Assembly (NCBI RefSeq): GCF_013177295.1
Contig: NZ_CP053642.1
Coordinates: 1,302,001 to 1,366,000 of the forward strand
Direction: 5' to 3'
Length of the DNA: 64,000 bases
DNA from: Actinomyces marmotae
GTDB taxonomy: Bacteria > Actinomycetota > Actinomycetes > Actinomycetales > Actinomycetaceae
This document shows positions 1 to 7,780 of the stretch, piece by piece (position 1 is the stretch's first letter; each line of letters begins with the position of its first letter). Under the pieces are notes generated by a model. The model had not been told where the DNA came from. It searched no databases and was given only the letters and a program-made list of their open reading frames with translations. Made by a program: the position numbers and the translations under genes.

Positions 1-1109
1 ATGACCGCGTTGGACTTCGGCGCGGTGGCCACGGCGAGCGCCGCCTCGGCGAGGACGATGCGGGCCTCGGGCATCCCGATCATGGCGACCGCCTGCTGCG
101 CCGCCACCGCGGTAGCCAGGACCCCGGGATCGGCCAGCCCGACGTCCTCCGCCGCGTGGATGACGATGCGCCGGGCGATGAAGCGCGGGTCTTCCCCCGC
201 GGCGATCATGCGGGCCAGGTAGTGCAGGGCGGCGTCGGGATCCGATCCGCGCATGGACTTGATGAAGGCGCTGGTCACGTCGTAGTGCTGGTCGCCGGCG
301 CGGTCGTAGCGCACGGCGGCGATGTCGGCGGCGCGCTCAACGTCGGCCAGCCCCACCACCGGCGGCCCACCATCCTCGGGGGCGCCGGCGCCCGGCGGCC
401 GGGCCGCGAGGACGGCGCCGGCGGCCGCCTCAAGCACGGTGAGCGACTTGCGCGCATCCGATCCGGCCATGCGCACGATCTGCTCCCGCGCGTCGTCGTC
501 GAGCGCCACCGCCCCCGCGAGCCCCCGCTCATCGGTGACCGCCCGGGACACCAGGGCGCGGATGTCCTGGGGCCCGAGCGGGTGGAGGGTCAGCAGCAGC
601 GACCGGGACAGCAGCGGTGAGACCACGGAGAACGAGGGATTCTCGGTAGTGGCCGCCACGAGGGTCACCCATCGGTTCTCCACGCTGGGCAGCAGGGCGT
701 CCTGCTGGGACTTGGAGAAGCGGTGGACCTCGTCGATGAAGAGCACCGTCTCCTCCCCCGAGGCCGCCAGGCGCCTCCTGGCATCGGCGACCACGGCGCG
801 CACGTCCTTGACCCCGGCGGTGACCGCGGAGAGCTCGACGAAGCGCCGGCCAGAGCCGCGCGCCACGAGGTAGGCGAGCGTGGTCTTGCCCGTTCCCGGG
901 GGGCCCCAGAGGATGATGCTCGACACGCCCGCGCCACCTGAGCCACCGGCCGGCTCGACGAGCCGGCGCAGCGGGGAGCCCGGACCGAGCAAGTGCCCCT
1001 GGCCCAAAACCTCGTTGAGATCGCGCGGCCTCATGCGCACGGCGAGCGGCGCGCGCGCGTCGGAGGGCAGGCCCGCCTCATCGGTGCCGGCAGCGTCGAA
1101 CAGGTCCAC
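1..1109 (-). CDS. rarA: Replication-associated recombination protein A (RarA/MgsA), 3' end cut by window
   Basis: This AAA+ ATPase of the clamp-loader-like RarA family acts at stalled replication forks. The visible part is 369 codons from a GTG start and runs off the left edge, so the C-terminal part is missing. The Walker A motif GPPGTGKT lies at about residues 69-76, Walker [10 protein letters not shown] at about 123-131 and a sensor-like AATTENPSF at about 152-160. These strings are typical of RarA. The GTG at 1107-1109 is the only possible start because an in-frame TAG lies four codons upstream. That TAG belongs to a TAGGGT hexamer six bases ahead of the GTG, which suggests a leaderless transcript. 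The gene is divergent from the MMPL gene. Confidence 0.95.
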   Translation of the reverse strand, partial: MDLFDAAGTDEAGLPSDARAPLAVRMRPRDLNEVLGQGHLLGPGSPLRRLVEPAGGSGGAGVSSIILWGPPGTGKTTLAYLVARGSGRRFVELSAVTAGVKDVRAVVADARRRLAASGEETVLFIDEVHRFSKSQQDALLPSVENRWVTLVAATTENPSFSVVSPLLSRSLLLTLHPLGPQDIRALVSRAVTDERGLAGAVALDDDAREQIVRMAGSDARKSLTVLEAAAGAVLAARPPGAGAPEDGGPPVVGLADVERAADIAAVRYDRAGDQHYDVTSAFIKSMRGSDPDAALHYLARMIAAGEDPRFIARRIVIHAAEDVGLADPGVLATAVAAQQAVAMIGMPEARIVLAEAALAVATAPKSNAV

Positions 1110-1115
1110 GGGGTG

Positions 1116-1121
1116 ACCCTA
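1116..1121 (-). promoter_or_regulatory. Putative -10 element of a leaderless rarA promoter
   Basis: TAGGGT on the minus strand is followed by exactly six bases and then the GTG start of rarA. The same TANNNT-N6-start layout recurs before the hydrolase gene at 18963, relA and the DUF3000 gene. No clear -35 was identified. Confidence 0.4.
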
Positions 1122-1182
1122 TCCTCATCCGGGCCCCGCCCCCGGGCGCGCGAGCCGGTTCCATCGGTGGAACAATGCCGCC

Positions 1183-3594
1183 ATGCTCTCCTGGCTCGCC
1201 CGCCGCATAGTCAAGGACGCCTGGTTCGTCGTCGCGACCTGGGCCGTCATCGCCTTCGTGCTGCTCACCCCCGCGCTCGGCGGTGCCGGCATCGATGGGC
1301 TCTTCAACCGCCTCGGACCCACCAAGACCTCCATCGACGGTTCCCAGAGCGCTCAGGGCCAGTCCATCTACTCCGCGCTCCAGGGCGACGGGGTGGCGGT
1401 CACCCTGCAGGTGAGGGGCCTCGACCTCGACACCCAGATCGACGCGGTCGCGGCCGCCCTGGCACCGGTCCACGCCGACCTCAACGACCTCGTCGGCGAA
1501 GTGAACGTGGCCGACCCGTTCGTCGTGCCGGACCCCCTGGGGAACAAGGGGGTCCAGGCCTTCATCGCCCAGGACCACAGTGGCTTCCTGATGTTCGTGA
1601 CCGTCAACCCCAACGGCCGCGAGATCGCCTCCCCCGATGACACCGCCTACGCCCGCAAGCTCCAGCGCGATGTCCAGCGCGTCACGGACCGTCTGCGCCG
1701 CGTGCCCGACGACCTGCGCCAGATCGCGCCGGGGGTCAGCGGCATCGTCACCACGGACGCCCTCGTGTCGGAGGCGGTCAACGACCAGGCCGCGGCCGAT
1801 CTCGCGCGCGGGGAGGCCCTCGCCCTACCCGCGGCGCTCATCCTCATGGTCCTGGTCTTCGGGGGCTTCCTCGTGGCGGGCATGCCGCTGCTCGGCGGGA
1901 TCACCTCGATCGTCTCGAGCCTGGGCGTGCTCTGGCTCGCGAGCCTCATGGTGGATCTGGGAGGGCTGGAGGTCACGGTCATCACGATGATCGGCCTGGG
2001 CCTGTCGATCAACAACGCCCTGCTCATGACCGTCCGCTTCCGCGAGGAGCTCGGACTCGGGCGCGCCGATCCGCGGGCGACCGCGCCCCCCGCCGCCCGC
2101 AGCCGACGGCGCCGCACCGGGCGCCGCGACCCGCTCATCGCCGAGGCCATGGAGCGCACGATGCTCACGGCCGGGCGAACGGTGCTCGTGACCACCGCAG
2201 CGGTGGCGCTGCCGCTGGCGGCGCTGGTGTCCGTGGGCGCCCCCTCACTGCGAGTGACGGCGATCGCGGGGGCGGTCGTCGTGGCGCTGGCCGCACTGTC
2301 GGCGATCACGCTCGTCCCCGCCGCGCTCGTCCTGCTCCACGGATTCATGTCCAGGCCCCCATTGCTCAGCCGGGTGCCGGTGCTGCGCGCCCTCGCCCAC
2401 CCGGTCGACGGCTCCTCCCGCGACGACGGCGCCTTCGCGGCGCTCGCACGCGGGGCGCAGGCCCGCCCCTGGCCGGTCCTGGCGGCCTGCGCGGCCCTCC
2501 TGGCACTGCTGGCGTGGCCGCTGGCGCACCTGCACCCACTGGTCTCCGATCGCGAGCTCCTCCCCCCTAACGCTGACCAGCGGGTGTACCAGCGCGTCCT
2601 GGAGGAGCAGTACCCCAACCTCGCCGCCACCGATGCCGTACTCATCATGCAGGCCACCGGGGATTCCGCGAAGTCGTTCATCGACGAGCAGGTGGCCCAC
2701 GCGCCCGGGGTGTCCAGCGTGACGCAGACCAAGGCGGGCCAGTACACGGTGGCCTACCTCAGTTTGGAGGGCTCGGCATCATCGCTTTCCGCCGAGAGGG
2801 CCGTCGCGGCGGTCCGCGCGCTCAACCCGCCGGCGGACACATGGGTGACCGGCAAGGCGGCGACGCAGGTGGACTTCCGCTCCGCCCTCGTGGGCGCGCT
2901 GCCGATCATGATCGTCATCGGCATGGGCGCGGCCATGCTCCTCATGCTCCTCATGACGGGATCGCTCATCATCCCGTTGCTGGCGCTCCTGACCACGGCC
3001 CTGTCCCTGGCGGCCTCCCTGGGCGCGGCGACCCTCCTGATCCAGGACGGCCACCTGGCGGGCGCCCTGGGCGTGACGCCGATCGGCGGCGTGGAGGGCT
3101 ACGCCGTCGCCACGGCGCTCGCCCTGGGGGCCGGGCTCGCCATGAGCCGAGAGCTCATCGTCCTGACGCACATGAGGGACCGCAGGGCGCGCGGTGAGCG
3201 GGGCGACGCCGTGGTCGCGGCCGGCCTGCAGGGCACCGGGAGGATCCTCTCGGTGGCCGGAGCGGTCCTCCTGCTGGTCCTCGTCAGCTTCACCACCGGC
3301 AGGCTCATCGCGATCAAGGAGGTGAGCCTCATCCTGGCGCTCATGGTCGTCATCGACGCGGTGATCGTGCGCCTCCTCCTGTTCCCCGCGGCGATGAGCC
3401 TGCTGGGCCCGCGTGCCTGGTGGGCTCCGCCCTCCCTGCGGCGCTGGGCGGGCGTCAGGACGGGCGGCGGCTCAGGGGCGCCGGAGCAGAGCGCTGACGC
3501 CCACGAGACCGAGGGCGCCGGGGCGACCGGGGATGCTCGAGAGCCCGGCGCCTGCGATGAGTCAGGGGCCGCCGAGTCAGGGGCCGCCGAGTAG
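1183..3594 (+). CDS. MMPL/RND-superfamily membrane protein, degenerate proton-relay motifs
   Basis: This 803-residue protein has the MMPL layout: one N-terminal membrane segment (about residues 12-34), a soluble extracytoplasmic domain, a bundle of membrane segments (about 205-385), a second soluble domain (about 450-570) and a second bundle (about 575-745). MMPL proteins are proton-driven exporters of lipids or small molecules. The fourth-helix motif, normally G-[IL]-D-Y-A followed by RFREE, reads GLSINNALLMTVRFREE, with N277-N278 in place of Asp-Tyr. The matching motif of the second half reads GLAMSRELIVLTHMRD. Both Asp-Tyr pairs are therefore absent, so proton coupling is doubtful. The last 40 or so residues are a Gly/Ala/Glu-rich tail. 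It stands alone, divergent from rarA. The substrate is unknown. Confidence 0.85.
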   Translation: MLSWLARRIVKDAWFVVATWAVIAFVLLTPALGGAGIDGLFNRLGPTKTSIDGSQSAQGQSIYSALQGDGVAVTLQVRGLDLDTQIDAVAAALAPVHADLNDLVGEVNVADPFVVPDPLGNKGVQAFIAQDHSGFLMFVTVNPNGREIASPDDTAYARKLQRDVQRVTDRLRRVPDDLRQIAPGVSGIVTTDALVSEAVNDQAAADLARGEALALPAALILMVLVFGGFLVAGMPLLGGITSIVSSLGVLWLASLMVDLGGLEVTVITMIGLGLSINNALLMTVRFREELGLGRADPRATAPPAARSRRRRTGRRDPLIAEAMERTMLTAGRTVLVTTAAVALPLAALVSVGAPSLRVTAIAGAVVVALAALSAITLVPAALVLLHGFMSRPPLLSRVPVLRALAHPVDGSSRDDGAFAALARGAQARPWPVLAACAALLALLAWPLAHLHPLVSDRELLPPNADQRVYQRVLEEQYPNLAATDAVLIMQATGDSAKSFIDEQVAHAPGVSSVTQTKAGQYTVAYLSLEGSASSLSAERAVAAVRALNPPADTWVTGKAATQVDFRSALVGALPIMIVIGMGAAMLLMLLMTGSLIIPLLALLTTALSLAASLGAATLLIQDGHLAGALGVTPIGGVEGYAVATALALGAGLAMSRELIVLTHMRDRRARGERGDAVVAAGLQGTGRILSVAGAVLLLVLVSFTTGRLIAIKEVSLILALMVVIDAVIVRLLLFPAAMSLLGPRAWWAPPSLRRWAGVRTGGGSGAPEQSADAHETEGAGATGDAREPGACDESGAAESGAAE

Positions 3595-3596
3595 GA

Positions 3597-3616
3597 CGAC
3601 GGCGCGGGAGCCGTCG
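3597..3616. terminator. Hairpin between convergent genes
   Basis: CGACGGC and GCCGTCG form a perfect 7-bp stem with a 6-base loop. It starts three bases after the MMPL stop and lies before the stop of the convergent yciO-like gene. There is no T tract, as is common in GC-rich actinobacteria. Confidence 0.45.
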
Positions 3617-3637
3617 CGGGGCGATTCGGCGCCCGCG

Positions 3638-4255
3638 TCAGATGAGGCCGGGGTCTCCCGAGCCCTGGCGCACGACCTCGGGGACATCCGACGTGAGGTC
3701 CACGACCGTCGTCGGCTCGACCGAGGCGACCTCGCCCTCGATGACGACGTCGATGAGGTGCCCGAGGCCCTCCTCGACCTCCCAGCCGTGCGACTCGGGA
3801 ACGGTCCTGCCCGGCCGGATGAGGGTGGAGGAGAGGATCGGCGCGCCGAACTCGGCGACGAGGGCCTGGGCCACGGGGTGGTCGGGGATGCGCACGCCCA
3901 AGGTGTGCTTCTTGGCGTGGAGGGTCATCCGGGGCACCTCCTTGGTGCCCTTGAGGATGAAGGTCCAGGGGCCGGGGGTGAGCCGCTTGATGAGGCGGAA
4001 CGCGTTGTTGCCGACGATCGCCAACGGGCCGACCTGGGCGAAGTCGGCGCACACGAAGGTGAAGTTGTGCTTGTCATCGAGCTGGCGGATGGCGCGGATC
4101 CGGTCCAGGCCCTCCTTGTTGCCGGGCGCGCAGGCCAGGGCGTAGCCGGAGTCGGTCGGATAGGCGACGAGGGCGCCGGAGCGGAGCCGCTCGACGACCT
4201 TCGTGATGAGACGGGCCTGGGGGTTGACCGGGTGCAACTCGATGTAGCGCGACAT
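3638..4255 (-). CDS. yciO: YciO-type YrdC-domain protein (L-threonylcarbamoyladenylate synthase family)
   Basis: This 205-residue single-domain YrdC/Sua5 protein has a closer resemblance to the YciO subgroup than to TsaC. Its opening (RYIELHPVNPQARLI), YPTDSGYAL, IRQLDDKHNFT and ILKGTKEVPR match YciO strongly. The family binds ATP and RNA. TsaC and Sua5 make the threonylcarbamoyl-AMP used for the t6A37 modification of tRNA, whereas the activity of YciO is weak or uncertain. The open frame extends to 4507, but the ATG at 4255 is chosen because the family homology starts there. The gene is divergent from arsR and convergent with the MMPL gene. Confidence 0.88.
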   Translation of the reverse strand: MSRYIELHPVNPQARLITKVVERLRSGALVAYPTDSGYALACAPGNKEGLDRIRAIRQLDDKHNFTFVCADFAQVGPLAIVGNNAFRLIKRLTPGPWTFILKGTKEVPRMTLHAKKHTLGVRIPDHPVAQALVAEFGAPILSSTLIRPGRTVPESHGWEVEEGLGHLIDVVIEGEVASVEPTTVVDLTSDVPEVVRQGSGDPGLI

Positions 4256-4324
4256 GTGACCATTGTGCTCCTCCCCCATCCGATCCGGGGCGGATCCGGG
4301 CGGGAGGAGCCGACGAAGCATCGC

Positions 4325-4340
4325 ATGAATCGAATTGCAT
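4325..4340. promoter_or_regulatory. Candidate ArsR/SmtB operator
   Basis: ATGAATcgaATTGCAT is an imperfect AT-rich inverted repeat in otherwise GC-rich DNA. It overlaps the putative -35 of the arsR promoter, where an autorepressor of this family would be expected to bind. The assignment is inferred from position and symmetry only. Confidence 0.4.
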
Positions 4341-4363
4341 ATACGCGTGGGTTGATATAAAAT
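4335..4363 (+). promoter_or_regulatory. Putative arsR promoter, leaderless
   Basis: A -35 TTGCAT (4335-4340) and a -10 TAAAAT (4358-4363) are separated by 17 bases. The -10 ends seven bases before the ATG at 4371, so transcription should begin at or within a base of the start codon. No ribosome binding site precedes that ATG, which fits a leaderless mRNA. Confidence 0.55.
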
Positions 4364-4370
4364 TCTTCGT

Positions 4371-4685
4371 ATGCGGCAGGTTGTGGTGCTTGAGGAGGAC
4401 TCAGCGGTCATCCGTCTGTTCAAGGCGCTGGCGAATCCCGTTCGGGCCACGATCATCCATCGCCTGACCCAGGGCAGCGCAGATGTCACCGAGCTCGTCG
4501 AGCTCACCGGCGTCTCCCAGCCCCTCGTCTCCCACCACCTGCGAGTCCTTCGCGAGGCGCATCTCGTCGAGGCGCGGCGCGACGGCAGGCGGCAGAGCTA
4601 CTCGATCATCGATCAGCACGTCGCCCACATCGTTCTCGACGCCATCAAGCACACCAAGGAGCATGACCATGACTGCCACCATTGA
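4371..4685 (+). CDS. ArsR/SmtB-family metal-responsive repressor
   Basis: This 104-residue winged helix-turn-helix protein carries the family signature: ALANPVRATIIHRL, then the recognition-helix region GVSQPLVSHHLRVLREAHLVEARRDGRRQSYSI. Members are dimers that leave the operator when they bind metal. Metal ligands typical of the C-terminal alpha5 site are plausible here: D-x-H near IIDQHVAHIVLDAIKHTKEH, followed by a His/Cys tail HDHDCHH. This points to Zn(II), or a similar metal such as Cd or Co, rather than to arsenite, since no CxC sits in the recognition helix. The stop overlaps the start of the His/Cys-rich gene by 17 bp, so repressor and metal-binding protein should be co-expressed. 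Confidence 0.88.
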   Translation: MRQVVVLEEDSAVIRLFKALANPVRATIIHRLTQGSADVTELVELTGVSQPLVSHHLRVLREAHLVEARRDGRRQSYSIIDQHVAHIVLDAIKHTKEHDHDCHH

Positions 4686-4992
4686 GCACCGTCCCGCTGA
4701 GGCCCACAACCACACCCACGGCCCCGACTGCGGCCACCTCGCCGTCATCCACGGGGACCACGTCGACTACATCCACGACGGCCACGCCCACCGCGAGGAC
4801 GGCGGCCACTACGACGAGTGCGCCGCGTGCCAGTGCGAGCACTGCTCGGATGCCTGCGCCGTGTGCGAGTGCGCGGACTGTGCCTGCCCCACCTGCAACC
4901 ACAACACCTGCCAGTGCGAGCACTGCTCGGACTCCTGCTCCTCGTGTGCCTGCGCTGACTGCGCCTGCCCCACCTGCGCCCACGCGGCCTGA
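4669..4992 (+). CDS. His/Cys-rich metallothionein-like protein with two 27-residue repeats
   Basis: This 107-residue protein contains 20 Cys and 15 His. The N-terminal half (about residues 1-50) is His-rich, with the string GDHVDYIHDGHAH that occurs in small bacterial metal-associated proteins. The C-terminal half is two tandem 27-residue repeats beginning CQCEHCSD, with C-x-C, C-x-x-C and C-A-C-P-T-C spacings; in the DNA they occupy 4828-4908 and 4909-4989, an exact 81-bp period. That layout suits a cytosolic metal-thiolate cluster for Zn, Cu or Cd. AAGGAG at 4656-4661 sits seven bases before this ATG, so it is preferred over the in-frame ATG at 4663, which is one base from the same site. 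It overlaps arsR by 17 bp and is probably controlled by it. Function is inferred. Confidence 0.85.
   Translation: MTATIEHRPAEAHNHTHGPDCGHLAVIHGDHVDYIHDGHAHREDGGHYDECAACQCEHCSDACAVCECADCACPTCNHNTCQCEHCSDSCSSCACADCACPTCAHAA
4828..4989 (+). repeat. Two tandem 81-bp coding repeats (Cys-rich modules)
   Basis: Units at 4828-4908 and 4909-4989 each encode one 27-residue Cys-rich module. The first 24 bases are nearly identical in both copies, which indicates a fairly recent duplication within the gene. Confidence 0.85.
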
Positions 4993-5020
4993 GGACGGCT
5001 TCTCGCCCACCGCATGTCAG

Positions 5021-5060
5021 ACCGCGGCGGGCGGCGCGAATTCGCGCCGCCCGCCGCGGT
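5021..5060. terminator. 40-bp perfect palindrome, bidirectional terminator
   Basis: Bases 5021-5040 are the exact reverse complement of 5041-5060, with AATT at the centre. Folded as RNA this gives an 18-bp GC stem with a four-base loop. It lies between the convergent His/Cys-rich gene and aspS and can serve both strands. Confidence 0.75.
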
Positions 5061-5085
5061 TCTCCGCGTGGGGATCCTCCTCAGG

Positions 5086-6861
5086 TCAGTCCTTGTCGCC
5101 GGGGACGGCGTCGACACCGGCCTCCTTGCGCTGCTCTGCGGTGATCGGCGCGGGGGCCTCGGTCAGGGGGTCGTAGCCGCCCCCGGACTTGGGGAAGGCG
5201 ATGACATCGCGGATCGACTCGGCCTTGGTGAGCAGGGAGACGATGCGGTCCCAGCCGAAGGCGATACCGCCGTGCGGCGGGGCGCCGAACTTGAACGCGT
5301 CGAGCAGGAAGCCGAACTTCTCGTGGGCCTCCGCCTCCCCGATGCCCATAACCTTGAAGACCCGCTCCTGGACGTCGGGGCGGTGGATGCGGATGGACCC
5401 GCCGCCGATCTCGTTGCCGTTGCACACGATGTCATAGGCGTAGGCCAGGGCGTTGCCCGGGTCGGTGTCGAAGGTGTCGAGGCACTCAGGCTTGGGCGAG
5501 GTGAAGGCGTGGTGGACGGCGGTCCAGGCCGAGGCGCCCAGCGCGACATCACCCTCGGCGCGGGCCTCCGCGCTCGGCTTGAACAGCGGGGCGTCGACAA
5601 CCCACACGAAGGACCAGGCGTCGGGATCGATGAGCCCGCAGCGCTTGCCGATCTCGACGCGGGCGGCGCCCAGGAGCGCGCGCGAGGAGTCGACGGGGCC
5701 GGCGGCGAAGAAGATGCAGTCACCGGGGGCCGCGCCGGCGGCCCGGGCGAGGCCGGCGCGCTCGGCGTCGGTGATGTTCTTGGCGACGGGCCCGCCGAGT
5801 TCGCCGTCATCGCCCACAGTGACGTAGGCCAGGCCCTTGGCGCCGCGTTGCTTGGCCCAGTCCTGCCAGGCGTCGAAGGTGCGGCGCGACTGAGAGGCGC
5901 CCCCGGGCATGACGACGGCGCCCACGTAGGGGTTCTGGAACACGCGGAAGGTGGTGTCCTTGAAGTAGTCGGTGAGCTCGACGAGTTCAAGGCCGAAGCG
6001 GAGGTCGGGCTTGTCGGTGCCGTAGCGCTCCATGGCATCGGCGTAGGTCATGTGCGGGATGGGGGTGGCCAGCTCGTGGCCGATGAGGGCCCACACCTCC
6101 TTGAGCACGTCCTCCGCGACCTCCATGACATCGCCCTGCTCGACGAAGGACATCTCAATGTCGAGCTGGGTGAACTCGGGCTGGCGGTCCGCCCGGAAGT
6201 CCTCGTCGCGGTAGCAGCGGGCGATCTGGTAGTAGCGCTCCATGCCGGCCACCATGAGCAGCTGCTTGAACAACTGGGGGGACTGCGGCAGGGCGTACCA
6301 GGAGCCGGGGGCCAGGCGGGCGGGCACCAGGAAGTCGCGGGCACCCTCGGGCGTGGAGCGGGTGAGCGTGGGGGTCTCGATCTCGACGAAGTCATGGCGG
6401 GCCAGGACTGCGCGCGCGGCCTGGGACACCTTCGAGCGCAGGCGGATGGCGCGCTGCATGGGCGTGCGGCGCAGGTCGAGGTACCGGTGCTTCAGGCGCG
6501 CCTCCTCACCAACCTGCCCGGCGTCCTCGGCGTGGTCGGAGACCTGGAAGGGCAGGGGGGCGGCGGCGTTGAGGACCTCGACGTCGGTGACGACGACCTC
6601 GATCTCACCGGTGGGGAGGTTGGGGTTGGCATTGCCCTCGGGGCGGGCGCTCACCTCGCCTGTGACAGCCAGGACGTACTCGGCGCGCAGGTCGTGGGCG
6701 ATGTCCTCGCGGATGACGACCTGGGCGATGCCCGAGGCATCGCGCAGGTCGATGAAGGCGACGCCCCCATGGTCCCGGCGGCGGTCTACCCATCCGGCGA
6801 GGGTGACCGTGGTGCCGATGTCGGAGGCGCGCAGTGAGCCCGCGGTGTGGGTTCGCAGCAT
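5086..6861 (-). CDS. aspS: Aspartate--tRNA ligase
   Basis: This 591-residue class IIb synthetase charges tRNA-Asp in the cytoplasm. The N-terminal OB-fold anticodon-binding domain (about residues 1-105, with [19 protein letters not shown]) is followed by the catalytic core: [12 protein letters not shown] near 200, motif 2 [19 protein letters not shown], and the bacterial GAD insertion (about 290-420). Motif 3, [14 protein letters not shown], lies near the C-terminus. The length is normal for the bacterial type. AAGGA stands 11 bases ahead of the ATG. Whether it also charges tRNA-Asn cannot be told from this window. Confidence 0.97.
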   Translation of the reverse strand: MLRTHTAGSLRASDIGTTVTLAGWVDRRRDHGGVAFIDLRDASGIAQVVIREDIAHDLRAEYVLAVTGEVSARPEGNANPNLPTGEIEVVVTDVEVLNAAAPLPFQVSDHAEDAGQVGEEARLKHRYLDLRRTPMQRAIRLRSKVSQAARAVLARHDFVEIETPTLTRSTPEGARDFLVPARLAPGSWYALPQSPQLFKQLLMVAGMERYYQIARCYRDEDFRADRQPEFTQLDIEMSFVEQGDVMEVAEDVLKEVWALIGHELATPIPHMTYADAMERYGTDKPDLRFGLELVELTDYFKDTTFRVFQNPYVGAVVMPGGASQSRRTFDAWQDWAKQRGAKGLAYVTVGDDGELGGPVAKNITDAERAGLARAAGAAPGDCIFFAAGPVDSSRALLGAARVEIGKRCGLIDPDAWSFVWVVDAPLFKPSAEARAEGDVALGASAWTAVHHAFTSPKPECLDTFDTDPGNALAYAYDIVCNGNEIGGGSIRIHRPDVQERVFKVMGIGEAEAHEKFGFLLDAFKFGAPPHGGIAFGWDRIVSLLTKAESIRDVIAFPKSGGGYDPLTEAPAPITAEQRKEAGVDAVPGDKD

Positions 6862-6964
6862 GGAGCTGGGTTCCTTCCCATTCGGGGCACTGAGACCGGT
6901 GCCCGTCGGGGCGCACCGCGAGACGGGCGGGCGCCGGGGGCAAGCCTACCCAGCCGGCGGGGCG

Positions 6965-7780
6965 TCAGTACTCAGGGATGGCGGAGTCGTTGCGACGGCG
7001 CTGCCTGGCCAGGATCCAGCGGTTGGTCCCCACGGTGGCGGCGAGGATGACCAGGAGGACGGACAGGCCCAGGACGCAGGCCCCCACCACGGGGAAGGAA
7101 TCCTCCTTGACCTCGACCGGCGAGGTGTCGCCGGGGTCGCCGGGGTCGCTGCTCGGCTCGGCGATGGCTGGCGCGGTCGTCCCGGGGGCCCCGGTGGGGC
7201 TGCTCGTGGCCCCGGGGCTGTGGGACTCTCCTGGTGAGGCGGACGCCGCCGGCGCGGTGGGGGCCTCACCGCCGATCACGGTGACGGCGCCGACCGTGAA
7301 GTACGGGCTCTTGTTGGTGTAGTCCGCGGTGCGGACCGTGGAGGTCGGCACGTCCGGGCCGCCGATGACGCGGAACCGCAGCCAGTGGGTGCCCGGCGGG
7401 ACGTAGGCGGGGAGCTCGAAGGCGCCGGAGTACGTGCCGTCTGGCTGGACGGTGAACTGGGCGACCGCGCCTCCCGACGGCGAGCCGGTGCTCGCGGCGG
7501 GGCTCTGCTCGGGCCCGACGGCGCCGTCGTCGATGAGTATCTGCACGATGGCCCCGGGTGGGAATCCGGAGAGGGTGTAACTCAGCGAACCGCCCGAGGC
7601 GATCGTCGAGGGGCTGACGGTCGATGCCGTGCCTGTGGTTGATTCTCCGCCGATGAAGTCCGCGGCAGCCGCCGGAGGGGCGGTGGTGGCGCCCACGGCC
7701 GCGGCCGCGCCCAGGGAGAGCATCACCGCCAGTGCGACGGCGCTCCCCAGGCGAGGCCTTCCCATTCGCCCTGTGCTCAC
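6965..7780 (-). CDS. Secreted, membrane-anchored Ig-like surface protein
   Basis: This 271-residue protein has a signal peptide ending near residue 40 (hydrophobic core VALAVMLSLGAAAAVGA, then AAA before DFIGG). An extracytoplasmic beta-sandwich-like domain with TVSPSTIASGGSLSYTLSGF follows (about 50-170), then a Ser/Pro/Gly linker, a C-terminal membrane helix (about 232-255) and a positively charged tail RQRRRN. No LPxTG sorting motif is present. The GTG start overlaps the stop of the upstream surface-protein gene as GTGA, so the two are translationally coupled. An ATG five codons in is an alternative start. It was not recognised as a named family. Confidence 0.75.
   Translation of the reverse strand: MSTGRMGRPRLGSAVALAVMLSLGAAAAVGATTAPPAAAADFIGGESTTGTASTVSPSTIASGGSLSYTLSGFPPGAIVQILIDDGAVGPEQSPAASTGSPSGGAVAQFTVQPDGTYSGAFELPAYVPPGTHWLRFRVIGGPDVPTSTVRTADYTNKSPYFTVGAVTVIGGEAPTAPAASASPGESHSPGATSSPTGAPGTTAPAIAEPSSDPGDPGDTSPVEVKEDSFPVVGACVLGLSVLLVILAATVGTNRWILARQRRRNDSAIPEY

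Noticed and set aside
5014..6837. Open frame of 607 codons antisense to aspS
   Set aside because: It lies fully over aspS in the opposite direction, has no domain and shows the composition of a GC-rich shadow frame.
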